Origin: Prevotella sp. ne3005
GTDB lineage: Bacteria; Bacteroidota; Bacteroidia; Bacteroidales; Bacteroidaceae
NCBI RefSeq assembly: GCF_900110085.1
Contig: NZ_FOCK01000001.1
Location: 496,001-560,000, forward strand
Reading direction: 5' to 3'
Length of the DNA stretch: 64,000 nucleotides
The notes beneath the pieces are model-generated. The model saw only the letters and a list, made by a program, of their open reading frames with translations, was not told the DNA's origin and searched no databases. Both the position numbers and the translations under genes were made by a program. The first letter of the stretch is position 1. Each line of letters begins with the position of its first letter. Of this stretch, positions 46,419 through 54,655 are shown piece by piece.

Positions 46419-47531
46419 CTATCTTTTTATGCAATTGAGTACACGATCTATATCTTGATCAGTTAAAACATGATGGATTGGCAAACATATAACCTCTTCT
46501 GCCATCTTAGTAGCCACAGGCAGATTTTCACGGGAGGCACTTGGTAAACTGCGATATGTCGAGAATTCGGAAATCAAAGGATAAAAATATCTTCTCCCAT
46601 AAACGCCCTGCTTTTGCATTTTAAAGTAAAGATCGTCACGAGTCATACCATACCTCTCTGCATCTACAAATATTGGGAAATAGCCATAATTATGTCTTAC
46701 ACCTACCATGTCGTTCCAATAAGTAATACCATCTACATCTTTCAATTCCTGGCGATATCTGATTGCAACCTGATGACGAGCCTCAATGGCCTTATCAACC
46801 TGTCTTAGATTCAATAGGCCATAAGCACTCCGAATCTCATCCATCTTCGAGTTAATACCAGGAGCGACAACTTCTGTCTCACCAGCAAAACCGAAATTCT
46901 TCAAATAATCTATACGCTGCTTCATCTTTGCGTCATGCATCACCATTGCTCCTCCTTCAATCGTATTATAGACCTTTGTGGCATGGAAACTAAGGGTTGA
47001 AAGATCTCCTGCGTTCAATATACTCTCACCATTAACTTCTACACCAAAAGCATGAGCGGCATCATAAATGACCTTAAGACCATATTTATCGGCAATATCT
47101 TGGATACTCTTAACATCGCATGGTTTTCCATAAACATGGACAGGCATAATAGCCGTAGTCTTGGGTGTAATAGCTGCTTCTATTTTATTGGGATCAATAC
47201 AACCTGTTTTTTCATCAATATCAACAAATACAGGTTTAATTCCATTCCACCACAAAGCATGAGTTGTTGCAACAAAACTATAGGGCGTCGTAATCACCTC
47301 GCCTGTAATACGCAATGCTTGCAAAGCAGTTATTAGCGGCAGCGTGCCATTTGTAAACAAACTAACATACGGAACCTTCAGATAATCAACAAGAGCACTT
47401 TCCAGTTGCTGATGAAAGCTTCCATTGTTGGTAATCCATCGGCTTTTCCATATTTCCTGTAGCATCTCGTTAAAATCTCCCAAATCTGGTAATAACGGAG
47501 AGGTTACAGTTATTTTTTCATTTGTTTCCAT
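46419..47531 (-). CDS. DegT/DnrJ/EryC1 sugar aminotransferase
   Basis: 370 residues from ATG at 47531; a TTG two codons earlier is not needed. TNGTLPLITALQAL (60-73), VIYDAAHAFGV (154-164) and the PLP lysine SFHATKVYNTIEGGAMV (K186) place it in the DegT family, like VioA/DesI-type 4-aminotransferases. It would aminate a keto sugar nucleotide. It should not be an AEP:pyruvate aminotransferase, which belongs to a different PLP branch (class V). It starts 3 nt after the sulfotransferase-like gene. Confidence 0.9.
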   Translation of the reverse strand: METNEKITVTSPLLPDLGDFNEMLQEIWKSRWITNNGSFHQQLESALVDYLKVPYVSLFTNGTLPLITALQALRITGEVITTPYSFVATTHALWWNGIKPVFVDIDEKTGCIDPNKIEAAITPKTTAIMPVHVYGKPCDVKSIQDIADKYGLKVIYDAAHAFGVEVNGESILNAGDLSTLSFHATKVYNTIEGGAMVMHDAKMKQRIDYLKNFGFAGETEVVAPGINSKMDEIRSAYGLLNLRQVDKAIEARHQVAIRYRQELKDVDGITYWNDMVGVRHNYGYFPIFVDAERYGMTRDDLYFKMQKQGVYGRRYFYPLISEFSTYRSLPSASRENLPVATKMAEEVICLPIHHVLTDQDIDRVLNCIKR

Positions 47532-47533
47532 CT

Positions 47534-48610
47534 TCAAAAAATCTTTTTCCTATCTTTTCCTAATGTCTTATAAAGATAAAAGGGGTATAATGATTCTGGC
47601 AACATGGATTCTATTTTCTTAATATCGTCCTTATAATCATCATAAAGATTAAATAGTTGCGTATTATTAATTGACTGCTGAGGACTGAAGAATTCAAATT
47701 TGCGAGCATGGTTCTTTATACCGACAAAAGCCTCTACCTTCTTCTTCGTTTGTTCATACTGATAGATGATATCCTCATAATTGATACTTAAGACAGAATC
47801 ATCATCTTGTAGTTTCGTATCTTGAATGATCTGTTTATAATACAATATAAAGTCATCAACATTCTCCACAGGTATGGGAATTTCAGAATGATATGTTTGT
47901 TTTGCCAGAAGATACATATCTCGTGGATCTCGTCGAACAATCATACATTTAATGGGCTCATTCACATATTTAAAAAACAACTTTGGGCAATCTGGAGGGA
48001 ACAACTGGTCCGTAACCAAAGGATATGACCTATCACTCCTAGAAAAGGACAGCAACTCATCCATGAACTGCTGAGTTCGTTCCAAAAAATGATCCGGATT
48101 GTAGGAGACTGCAATCGTATTCATATTGGGATGAGTTAGGAATGTTGACAAATCACAATGAAAGAGGTTCTTTATATAATGGTTTCCCAACAACAGTTTA
48201 ATAATGTGATTATAGCGCGATAAGATCCTCTCTTTCAGGTCTGGAAACATGATTTCCTCAAAAGTACGTCCTTTAAAACGGAACTGAACTAAATCATCAA
48301 TATAACGTTTACATATTTGATAATATTTCCCATTGAATTGCTCATCATAATGAAGAAAAGGAGTACGGTTCTGCGCATCTACCAGACGAAGAAAACGTTT
48401 TATTGCCGTACTGGAATCACCACAACGACAGTGTTTAAAACATAATTTATGTTCCAGATCATAAATGCCATCCGCTTCCCATAGAATAGTAAACTCCCAA
48501 TCATGTTTTTTCCAGTCCACCGCTAAAAACCTAAGGTCATCATACTCTCTAAGCATATCTTCAAGAGCGCCTGCACCAGACCATCCAAAACCTGTAACAT
48601 CAACTATCAT
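47534..48610 (-). CDS. Sulfotransferase-like protein
   Basis: 358 residues. A P-loop-like DVTGFGWSGAGALEDML (4-20) resembles the 5'-phosphosulfate site of PAPS sulfotransferases, and IKCMIVRRDPRDMYLLAK (about 230-247) resembles the 3'-phosphate site (RxP/S). A late INYEDIIYQYEQTKKKVEAFVG is the conserved helix. The family transfers sulfate from PAPS to sugars. A related kinase-like role is possible. Neighbours are a DegT gene and a flippase. Confidence 0.72.
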   Translation of the reverse strand: MIVDVTGFGWSGAGALEDMLREYDDLRFLAVDWKKHDWEFTILWEADGIYDLEHKLCFKHCRCGDSSTAIKRFLRLVDAQNRTPFLHYDEQFNGKYYQICKRYIDDLVQFRFKGRTFEEIMFPDLKERILSRYNHIIKLLLGNHYIKNLFHCDLSTFLTHPNMNTIAVSYNPDHFLERTQQFMDELLSFSRSDRSYPLVTDQLFPPDCPKLFFKYVNEPIKCMIVRRDPRDMYLLAKQTYHSEIPIPVENVDDFILYYKQIIQDTKLQDDDSVLSINYEDIIYQYEQTKKKVEAFVGIKNHARKFEFFSPQQSINNTQLFNLYDDYKDDIKKIESMLPESLYPFYLYKTLGKDRKKIF

Positions 48611-50133
48611 CTCAGAAATCTGTTTCGTAAAACATTTTTGACGTATATCTTTTCTGACTTATCCAAGCCTGCATAATAAATAACCATCAGAATGGAAAAG
48701 AATGACAGGATTGTTATCACCACAATAAATAACAGAGGATTCATATTGTCATGAAAAGAATGATGCGTAGCCCATAAGGGAACAAGCATTGAAACGAAAA
48801 TAACAATAGAGGGGCGAAAGACGACTTTCGAGAAATAATCAGAAATTGGTAAATGAAGATATTTATGTGCAAAAAAAACACGATTAAAATGGCAAGCAAT
48901 TCCACATATTATCATGATGATAAATACAGATTGTGGTCCATACCCTAGTTTCAAGGCAACATAAGACAACGGAAAATTCATCACAAGAATTGTACCACCT
49001 ATAATCTCAGGATATTTAATCTTTCCTCTTGCTCTTACTGCCATATTCAGAGGGTTTGCACCGGACTCAACAAGATTAAATATCAGTACAAGTTGCAAAA
49101 AAATGGTTGTATAATCAGGAACTTCTACAAGCCAGATCCCCAGTATCTCATCCATACAAAGCATGATGGGTAAAGAAAAAAACCAAAGCAGATACAACGA
49201 GAAACGCGAACTATTATATATAAGCAAAAACAATCTACTATCGTTTCCTACAGCATAGGACTTAGTAATCTGAGGAGATACTGCCGACTGAAAATTATTA
49301 CTAAAACCACTAACTGCACTGGAGACCCTTAATGCGACCCCACGAGCTGCATTTACAACTGGAGAGAAGAAAACATTAAGCATCATATTTTGTGCAGAAG
49401 TATTAATGATATAAGATATGTGTCCTAACAATCCCCAAGACGCAAAGATAGTCATTTCCTTATAAAGGGCATCAAAGCGATAAAACCTAAAAGAACATTC
49501 CTCAAAATGGCTTTTACAATAGATAACATAAACCCCTGTAACAACTACTTGTGCTACTACTATCAAAAAAGAATAGAAAACGAGTCGATCAAAACTGACA
49601 ACAGATATAATATATGCAATAAGTAATTTAAAAATAACATCAATGATAGAGATATATGCAAATGTACCCATACGCTCTCTGGAAATAACCAAAGCATCAA
49701 AAGGGACAGTTATAATGGTAATAAATGCAGCTATCAATGACAACTGGAATGACCAAAAGACTGCTAACTCACGACCTGCGGGGATAACCATCTCATGATA
49801 TATAAACCACAAGCCAAAGACTTCACATATGACTACAATTCCTATTCCTATCAAAGAATGGATAACAAGACTAACATTAAAAATCTTATGTAATTGTAGA
49901 GTATCGTTACGACCTACCGCTATGGATAGATAACGTTGGGTAGAAGAATACATCGCTGTGTTTAAAAAAGAAAACATGGCAGCAACACTCCCCACAACAT
50001 TGTACAATCCAAAATCAGATATCCCCAGATTCTTAAGTATGATTCTGCTTGTATAGAGTGATATGATCATCACCACAAGCATCCTCATATATAATAATAA
50101 GGTATTTTTTGTAAGTCGTGAATTATCACTCAT
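48607..50133 (-). CDS. wzx: Wzx-type flippase (nearest the operon start)
   Basis: 508 residues with 12-14 membrane segments. NTLLLYMRMLVVMIISLYTSRIILKNLGISDFGLYNVVGSVAAMF is the Bacteroidetes Wzx start (LG..DFGLYN). The loop and C-terminus are basic. It follows the phosphonate and LicD genes in the transcript and may carry a phosphonate-bearing unit, which is inference. Two more flippases are encoded downstream. Confidence 0.93.
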   Translation of the reverse strand: MSDNSRLTKNTLLLYMRMLVVMIISLYTSRIILKNLGISDFGLYNVVGSVAAMFSFLNTAMYSSTQRYLSIAVGRNDTLQLHKIFNVSLVIHSLIGIGIVVICEVFGLWFIYHEMVIPAGRELAVFWSFQLSLIAAFITIITVPFDALVISRERMGTFAYISIIDVIFKLLIAYIISVVSFDRLVFYSFLIVVAQVVVTGVYVIYCKSHFEECSFRFYRFDALYKEMTIFASWGLLGHISYIINTSAQNMMLNVFFSPVVNAARGVALRVSSAVSGFSNNFQSAVSPQITKSYAVGNDSRLFLLIYNSSRFSLYLLWFFSLPIMLCMDEILGIWLVEVPDYTTIFLQLVLIFNLVESGANPLNMAVRARGKIKYPEIIGGTILVMNFPLSYVALKLGYGPQSVFIIMIICGIACHFNRVFFAHKYLHLPISDYFSKVVFRPSIVIFVSMLVPLWATHHSFHDNMNPLLFIVVITILSFFSILMVIYYAGLDKSEKIYVKNVLRNRFLR

Positions 50134-50138
50134 TTGTC

Positions 50139-51320
50139 TCAGCCGACAATATTTGGTTTAATTATTTTCTCAATCAACAGGTTAGCTACATCCCAAGCTT
50201 CTCTCAGATGAACTTTCTGGGGCAATACTACATTAAAGCGACTTTTTACTTTACTGATTAATTCATCAGTGTAAATCAAATAACCATCCTCAACGTTCTT
50301 AATGCCATCACAATATATCGAATTTCTGTTCACCTGTTCCATCTCCTCCAAAGAATAACCAGAATAGAAATTGCCCTTAACCTCTTCTCCTCTTCCATCA
50401 ATGAGGTAAGGATAGCCACCAATACGACCTTCAACTCCAGGTGTATGGATCTTTATGACCTTTTTTTCTCGAATAGCGCTGAGAATGCCATAGACGATAT
50501 CAAAGTTGCTGGAAGCATTCATCATGTTACGCTTCTGGTCGGTTGGCATTGGAATTCCACAAGCCTTATAGACTTCCTCATGATTAACATCCAACTCCTT
50601 GCCCTGATACTTGATGCTAAGCAGCAGTTTTACACCTTCCGTATGACCTTCCTTACTGATAACTACGTCATGGAAATGACTGGCAACAAGTGTAATATCG
50701 ATATCATTCAGGTTCTCGATACCATATTTCTCCGCTACGTAAAATTTCATACGAGGAATAAGGTGATTCAGATTGCCACTGCCAAAATCAAAATAGGCCA
50801 TGCCTACACTCTTCAACCATGGAATAACAGCATCTGAATAAGAGGTGTTAATGCTGATAGCATTGCAGCCAACGTTCTCATAAGCCTCCATGATGTTCTT
50901 CCCCAGAAGAACTGACATCGGTGTCCATATACCATAAGCTCTAAGATTTGACCAAGATATTGTTCCATACTTCAAACCAGCAAACAAGCGACTGCTATTC
51001 ACAATAATGTCGGGCTGGATCCGGCGCAGGACAGCCTCGATTGACTTAACGTCCCTGAAATCACAATTGCCCTCAACCACTATCTCACTGCACATCTGCC
51101 GGCGAATAGTTGCTGCAGTACGGATGATATTTACATCCTTCTGCATCTTCTCTGCATTACGACCGACTACAACCAGACGAAGCTGTGGATCATGCAAAGA
51201 TATGAGATAATCAAGCAGATAACAACCCACACTGCCCAATCCAAATATTGCAATTGTTATAATTTCATTATCCTCAATCTTTTGTTTAATCAGATTGAGT
51301 TTTTCATTAATTAATTTCAT
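50139..51320 (-). CDS. Rossmann-fold NAD(P)-binding protein of unknown function
   Basis: 393 residues from ATG at 51320 (preceded by GAGAAA); a GTG at 51371 lies inside the LicD gene. IAIFGLGSVGCYLLDYL is a clear GxGxxG dinucleotide loop, followed by LRLVVVGRNAEKM and, further on, IQPDIIVNSS, as in saccharopine-dehydrogenase-like proteins. The later GSGNLNHLIPRMKFYVAEKYG and PGVEGRIGGYPYLIDG are distinctive. I do not recognise the family. Located next to LicD and the phosphonate genes, it might reduce a phosphonate or sugar carbonyl. No experimental function can be assigned. Confidence 0.65.
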   Translation of the reverse strand: MKLINEKLNLIKQKIEDNEIITIAIFGLGSVGCYLLDYLISLHDPQLRLVVVGRNAEKMQKDVNIIRTAATIRRQMCSEIVVEGNCDFRDVKSIEAVLRRIQPDIIVNSSRLFAGLKYGTISWSNLRAYGIWTPMSVLLGKNIMEAYENVGCNAISINTSYSDAVIPWLKSVGMAYFDFGSGNLNHLIPRMKFYVAEKYGIENLNDIDITLVASHFHDVVISKEGHTEGVKLLLSIKYQGKELDVNHEEVYKACGIPMPTDQKRNMMNASSNFDIVYGILSAIREKKVIKIHTPGVEGRIGGYPYLIDGRGEEVKGNFYSGYSLEEMEQVNRNSIYCDGIKNVEDGYLIYTDELISKVKSRFNVVLPQKVHLREAWDVANLLIEKIIKPNIVG

Positions 51321-51327
51321 TTTTATA

Positions 51328-52179
51328 TTATTTCTCACCAAAACTAATAAACGACACCTGGGCATGTCCACAACGTTTATCCTCAGGAGGCAATTTCATA
51401 TAATCACCAAATTTCCACCTCAAGAATCCGTCGTAATCACGAGAACCATATAAAGGAACACCTTCAAAGATATATTCTGCTCTTTCGGTAATCCACTTCT
51501 TGGTCATGCCGTAACGATCGTTTAAGGGTTTCTTTGTATATTCCCTGCCAGGAGGTATGAATAATAACAATCTAACCCGATTTGTGGAACTATTTCGACT
51601 TCTACTCGTATAGATACTTAGAAAATCATATACGGTTTTTATAGAAATATGCGACAATAGACTAAACCACAGTTTCTTAAAACCGCTGGTATTTTTCTTT
51701 GCGACCTCTGACCATAATATCTTTCTACAACAGAAACAATAAAAATTCTGAATCAACTGCAAACACAAATTATGCGGAATATCATCATAAGGCATGATAT
51801 CAATAAAGATACCTGTCTTACATTTTAAATGCTCTTGCCCTACTCTGATATGCTGGGTGCCTGATCTTCTTAATTTAGCATAACCCCACCTGTAATAAGG
51901 ATCGGTAGTATTATCCTGAAAGAAACATATATCAGGATTCAGATCCTTCATTGCTTCCTTTTTGAATCTTTCATAATCCTCGCGCAACATACAAATGTCT
52001 GCATCATCATCCCATGGGATAAAACCATGATGCCGTACTGCACCAAGCATTGTACCATCAGTAATGACATACGAGATATTATGAAGACGGCAAACCCTAT
52101 CGAACTCTTTTAATAAATCAAGTTCAATAAGTTGCATTTTCCTAAAATCCTCTTTCGAAAGTTCAAGTTCTTTACTCAT
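51328..52179 (-). CDS. licD: LicD family phosphotransferase
   Basis: 283 residues from ATG at 52179, which overlaps the stop of the cytidylyltransferase gene (ATGA). A leading in-frame TTG (52224) lies in that gene. The motif FRKMQLIELDLLKEFDRVC then YVITDGTMLGAVRHHGFIPWDDDADICMLREDYERF is the LicD signature with the WDDDAD metal site. LicD moves phosphocholine from CDP-choline to glycans; homologues move phosphonates (CMP-2-aminoethylphosphonate) in some loci. Beside PepM, Ppd and a LicC-like enzyme, a phosphonate donor is the best inference. Confidence 0.9.
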   Translation of the reverse strand: MSKELELSKEDFRKMQLIELDLLKEFDRVCRLHNISYVITDGTMLGAVRHHGFIPWDDDADICMLREDYERFKKEAMKDLNPDICFFQDNTTDPYYRWGYAKLRRSGTQHIRVGQEHLKCKTGIFIDIMPYDDIPHNLCLQLIQNFYCFCCRKILWSEVAKKNTSGFKKLWFSLLSHISIKTVYDFLSIYTSRSRNSSTNRVRLLLFIPPGREYTKKPLNDRYGMTKKWITERAEYIFEGVPLYGSRDYDGFLRWKFGDYMKLPPEDKRCGHAQVSFISFGEK

Positions 52180-52925
52180 ACAGTCAAATTCATAGCGCCA
52201 CGATAATCTGAGACAGTATTGCAATTATACCATGAAACAACTTTAACTATATCTATTTGTAACAACTTAAGGACACCGAAATACTTCTGTATAATTACCA
52301 AATTAGTGCTCTGTTTTTCCTTAGGAGTAAGGAACTGGCATATCTCGTACACCCTTTGGGGATTTTTGAACTTCCACATCTGACCTGAATTATAGATAGC
52401 AACAAATGGCTCTGGGATTATCAAACATGAATGACTGGTGTCGTAAATGTAGTGAGGATAATTATTGGAATCAAAATAAAGAGCAACCGCCTTACTAGAA
52501 AGAATGGGCTCATTATTCACGGATATAACATCTTTTGAGGATGTAATAATTCTCTTCACACTTTCTGTGTCAAAAAACAAATCACCTTCGATAAAGATAA
52601 TCTCATCTGCTTTGTCGGATACGACCTCGATGCCTTTCAACAAGCTATAGCCGGAACCATAATCATGATAATGATCATTATAAACCAACTTTGTTTTATG
52701 GTTAACATCCTTCATCTCTTGGCGAATAAAGGTTTCAAGATCATCGTATTTGTAACCGCCAACCACTATTATCTCGTCCACAAGATCAAAACACTTGTGC
52801 ACCTGAATATTAAGAAGGGAGTTTGCTGGGGTTCCCTCGTAATAAAGACATTTCAGAACATCCTCTTTTGTGTCTTTATTAAATCGACTGGACATACCAG
52901 CCACTGTAATAATCAGACTCTTCAT
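52176..52925 (-). CDS. LicC-like cytidylyltransferase
   Basis: 249 residues. LIITVAGMSSRFNKDTKEDVLKCLY (4-28) is a nucleotidyltransferase motif like LicC's GLGSRF...K; EIIFIEGDLFFDTESV is the GD metal-binding site. It is shorter and more divergent than sugar-1-phosphate nucleotidyltransferases and sits just before LicD, so it is expected to make a CMP-linked phospho- or phosphono- donor. It could replace the degenerate nucleotidyltransferase-like domain of the PepM fusion. Substrate unproven. Confidence 0.82.
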   Translation of the reverse strand: MKSLIITVAGMSSRFNKDTKEDVLKCLYYEGTPANSLLNIQVHKCFDLVDEIIVVGGYKYDDLETFIRQEMKDVNHKTKLVYNDHYHDYGSGYSLLKGIEVVSDKADEIIFIEGDLFFDTESVKRIITSSKDVISVNNEPILSSKAVALYFDSNNYPHYIYDTSHSCLIIPEPFVAIYNSGQMWKFKNPQRVYEICQFLTPKEKQSTNLVIIQKYFGVLKLLQIDIVKVVSWYNCNTVSDYRGAMNLTV

Positions 52926-53924
52926 TTACCTTTCGATTGAAGCTACACACATCTCTAAGCCCTTATCAAGCGTAATGATAGGGAACCAGTCTGTACGCGT
53001 CCGAATCTTCTCCGTATTCAAGATACGGCGTTCCGGGTCTGAGCTGCGATAACCTTCAAAAATAATATCAGGCTTAGGCAGCCCCATTTTCTCAGCAATC
53101 TTGTTGGTTAGATCAATGATGGTGATTTCCTCGTCTGTAGCGACATTATAGACAGTTCCATCAAGTGCCTTCTCTGAGTTGATCAGTGCCATCACTGATC
53201 GGCAGGAATCAATATTGTGTAAGAATGCACGACGGTTCTTCTTGGAGTTCTCCAACAACTTGACGGAATTCTTTTCCAGTAACTCATTGATAATATGAGG
53301 TATAATATGTTTGGCAAAGCGTTCATGTTTGCTGTAGACATTGGCAAAACGAATAGAACAGCCTTTGATCTTACCTTTATCCACAGCGTCCTTCATAAAG
53401 AACTCGGTCATCAGTTTTCCACAGGCATAACTAGTACGCTGACTATGTTCAGCTGTTGACATCATCAAATAATCACTTTCACGAACACCACCATTCTCGT
53501 TCCAAGACTGCATCGAGTACACCTCTGAGGTAGAGCAGTTAATATAAATATCAGCCTTCACACGGATAGCCTGCTCAAGGAAAGATTTCATAGAAATAAC
53601 ATTGGTCTCCCAAGTGTGTTCCACCTCGTAGAAATGCTCAGTATGAACAACTGCGGCACAATTAATATATACAACTCTATCAAAAGCACCTTTTTCTCGA
53701 ACTACCTCTTCTTCAACAATACGCATCTTAGAAGCATCATTTATATCATATTCATTAAAGGCAAAACGCGAATTATCAAGAAAGTCCCTGATAGTATCAA
53801 TGCTACTAGCGAAGAAATTGTCAAAGCCGATAATACGACTGTCTTTCTCTGATTCCAAAATCTGACGCACAAGTTCGCTACCCGTCATGCCCGATGCGCC
53901 ACTCAATATATATAAACTTTTCAT
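52926..53924 (-). CDS. NAD-dependent sugar epimerase/dehydratase
   Basis: 332 residues. LYILSGASGMTGSELVRQIL carries the GxxGxxG cofactor loop; the catalytic SDR-type YACGKLMTEF has YxxxK, with the preceding INCSTSEVY supplying Ser/Thr. It belongs to the extended short-chain reductase group of sugar-nucleotide epimerases and 4,6-dehydratases. Its position between the phosphoesterase and LicC-like genes suggests modifying a nucleotide sugar, but a phosphonate carbonyl substrate cannot be excluded. Overlap with the phosphoesterase gene is 4 nt. Confidence 0.85.
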   Translation of the reverse strand: MKSLYILSGASGMTGSELVRQILESEKDSRIIGFDNFFASSIDTIRDFLDNSRFAFNEYDINDASKMRIVEEEVVREKGAFDRVVYINCAAVVHTEHFYEVEHTWETNVISMKSFLEQAIRVKADIYINCSTSEVYSMQSWNENGGVRESDYLMMSTAEHSQRTSYACGKLMTEFFMKDAVDKGKIKGCSIRFANVYSKHERFAKHIIPHIINELLEKNSVKLLENSKKNRRAFLHNIDSCRSVMALINSEKALDGTVYNVATDEEITIIDLTNKIAEKMGLPKPDIIFEGYRSSDPERRILNTEKIRTRTDWFPIITLDKGLEMCVASIER

Positions 53925-54652
53925 ATTCCTAATGTTAACCTATCTTTATAAAAAGAATCTACTTTGTCACTAAACAGTTTTTGTTCCTCCTTTACGTCAT
54001 ACCACACTGAGCGATGTTCATAGTTACCTGTTTGGGTATCCAATATACCATACTGGGCATAAGGATTATGATTACGAGGTTGACCAACCGATCCCGGGTT
54101 GATAAATACAGTACGTTTCTTGTTGCGATACGCTTTATTATCAGAAGGGAAAAGAAACTCCACATAATGAGGGACATGGGAATGGCCACTAATAACAAAG
54201 TCATATGGGGCAAAACGTTCATCGTTTATCTTATCAACTCCAAACTTGCCCCAAAATGGATCGTCCAAATTACCATGGATAAAAAGAAAAAATTTTCCTT
54301 CGATGGAGCATTTTTCATAGCCTTGATGATTCATCTTGCCATCCAGATACTCCCTGGATTCCCTTGTCAGAATGGTATTAGTATATTGCAAAACGGCCCG
54401 ACCTCTGTCTGTGGCAAACCGATCAGGACTTCCTCCAAAAATGGAATACTCATGATTACCCCAAAGATTAACACAAACATCCTGAGAAAGATGTTGTACC
54501 ATATCAATGGTCTCATTGGGGCGGGGACCATAGTTGATCAAGTCTCCAAGTATTGCACAAGCGTCAACCTCACCAACAGTCTGAATATCGTTTATGACAG
54601 CCTGAAAGGCAGTTAAATTGGCATGGATGTCTGAAAGAAGAACTATACGCAT
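53921..54652 (-). CDS. Metallophosphoesterase (YfcE/MJ0936-like)
   Basis: 243 residues. The full set of calcineurin-like motifs is present: LSDIHAN, ILGDLINYGP, LWGNHEYS, FIHGN and SGHSHVP, near the usual spacing, with INPGSVGQPR just after. It hydrolyses phosphomono- or diesters using two metal ions. Its place between phosphonopyruvate decarboxylase and a sugar epimerase suggests a cleavage step in the phosphonate or nucleotide-sugar route; no known AEP pathway needs it, so its role is open. Confidence 0.88.
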   Translation of the reverse strand: MRIVLLSDIHANLTAFQAVINDIQTVGEVDACAILGDLINYGPRPNETIDMVQHLSQDVCVNLWGNHEYSIFGGSPDRFATDRGRAVLQYTNTILTRESREYLDGKMNHQGYEKCSIEGKFFLFIHGNLDDPFWGKFGVDKINDERFAPYDFVISGHSHVPHYVEFLFPSDNKAYRNKKRTVFINPGSVGQPRNHNPYAQYGILDTQTGNYEHRSVWYDVKEEQKLFSDKVDSFYKDRLTLGI

Positions 54653-54655
54653 AGT

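Noticed and set aside
46419-47531. DegT enzyme as the missing AEP transaminase
   Set aside because: AEP:pyruvate aminotransferases belong to class V; this enzyme has sugar-aminotransferase motifs.
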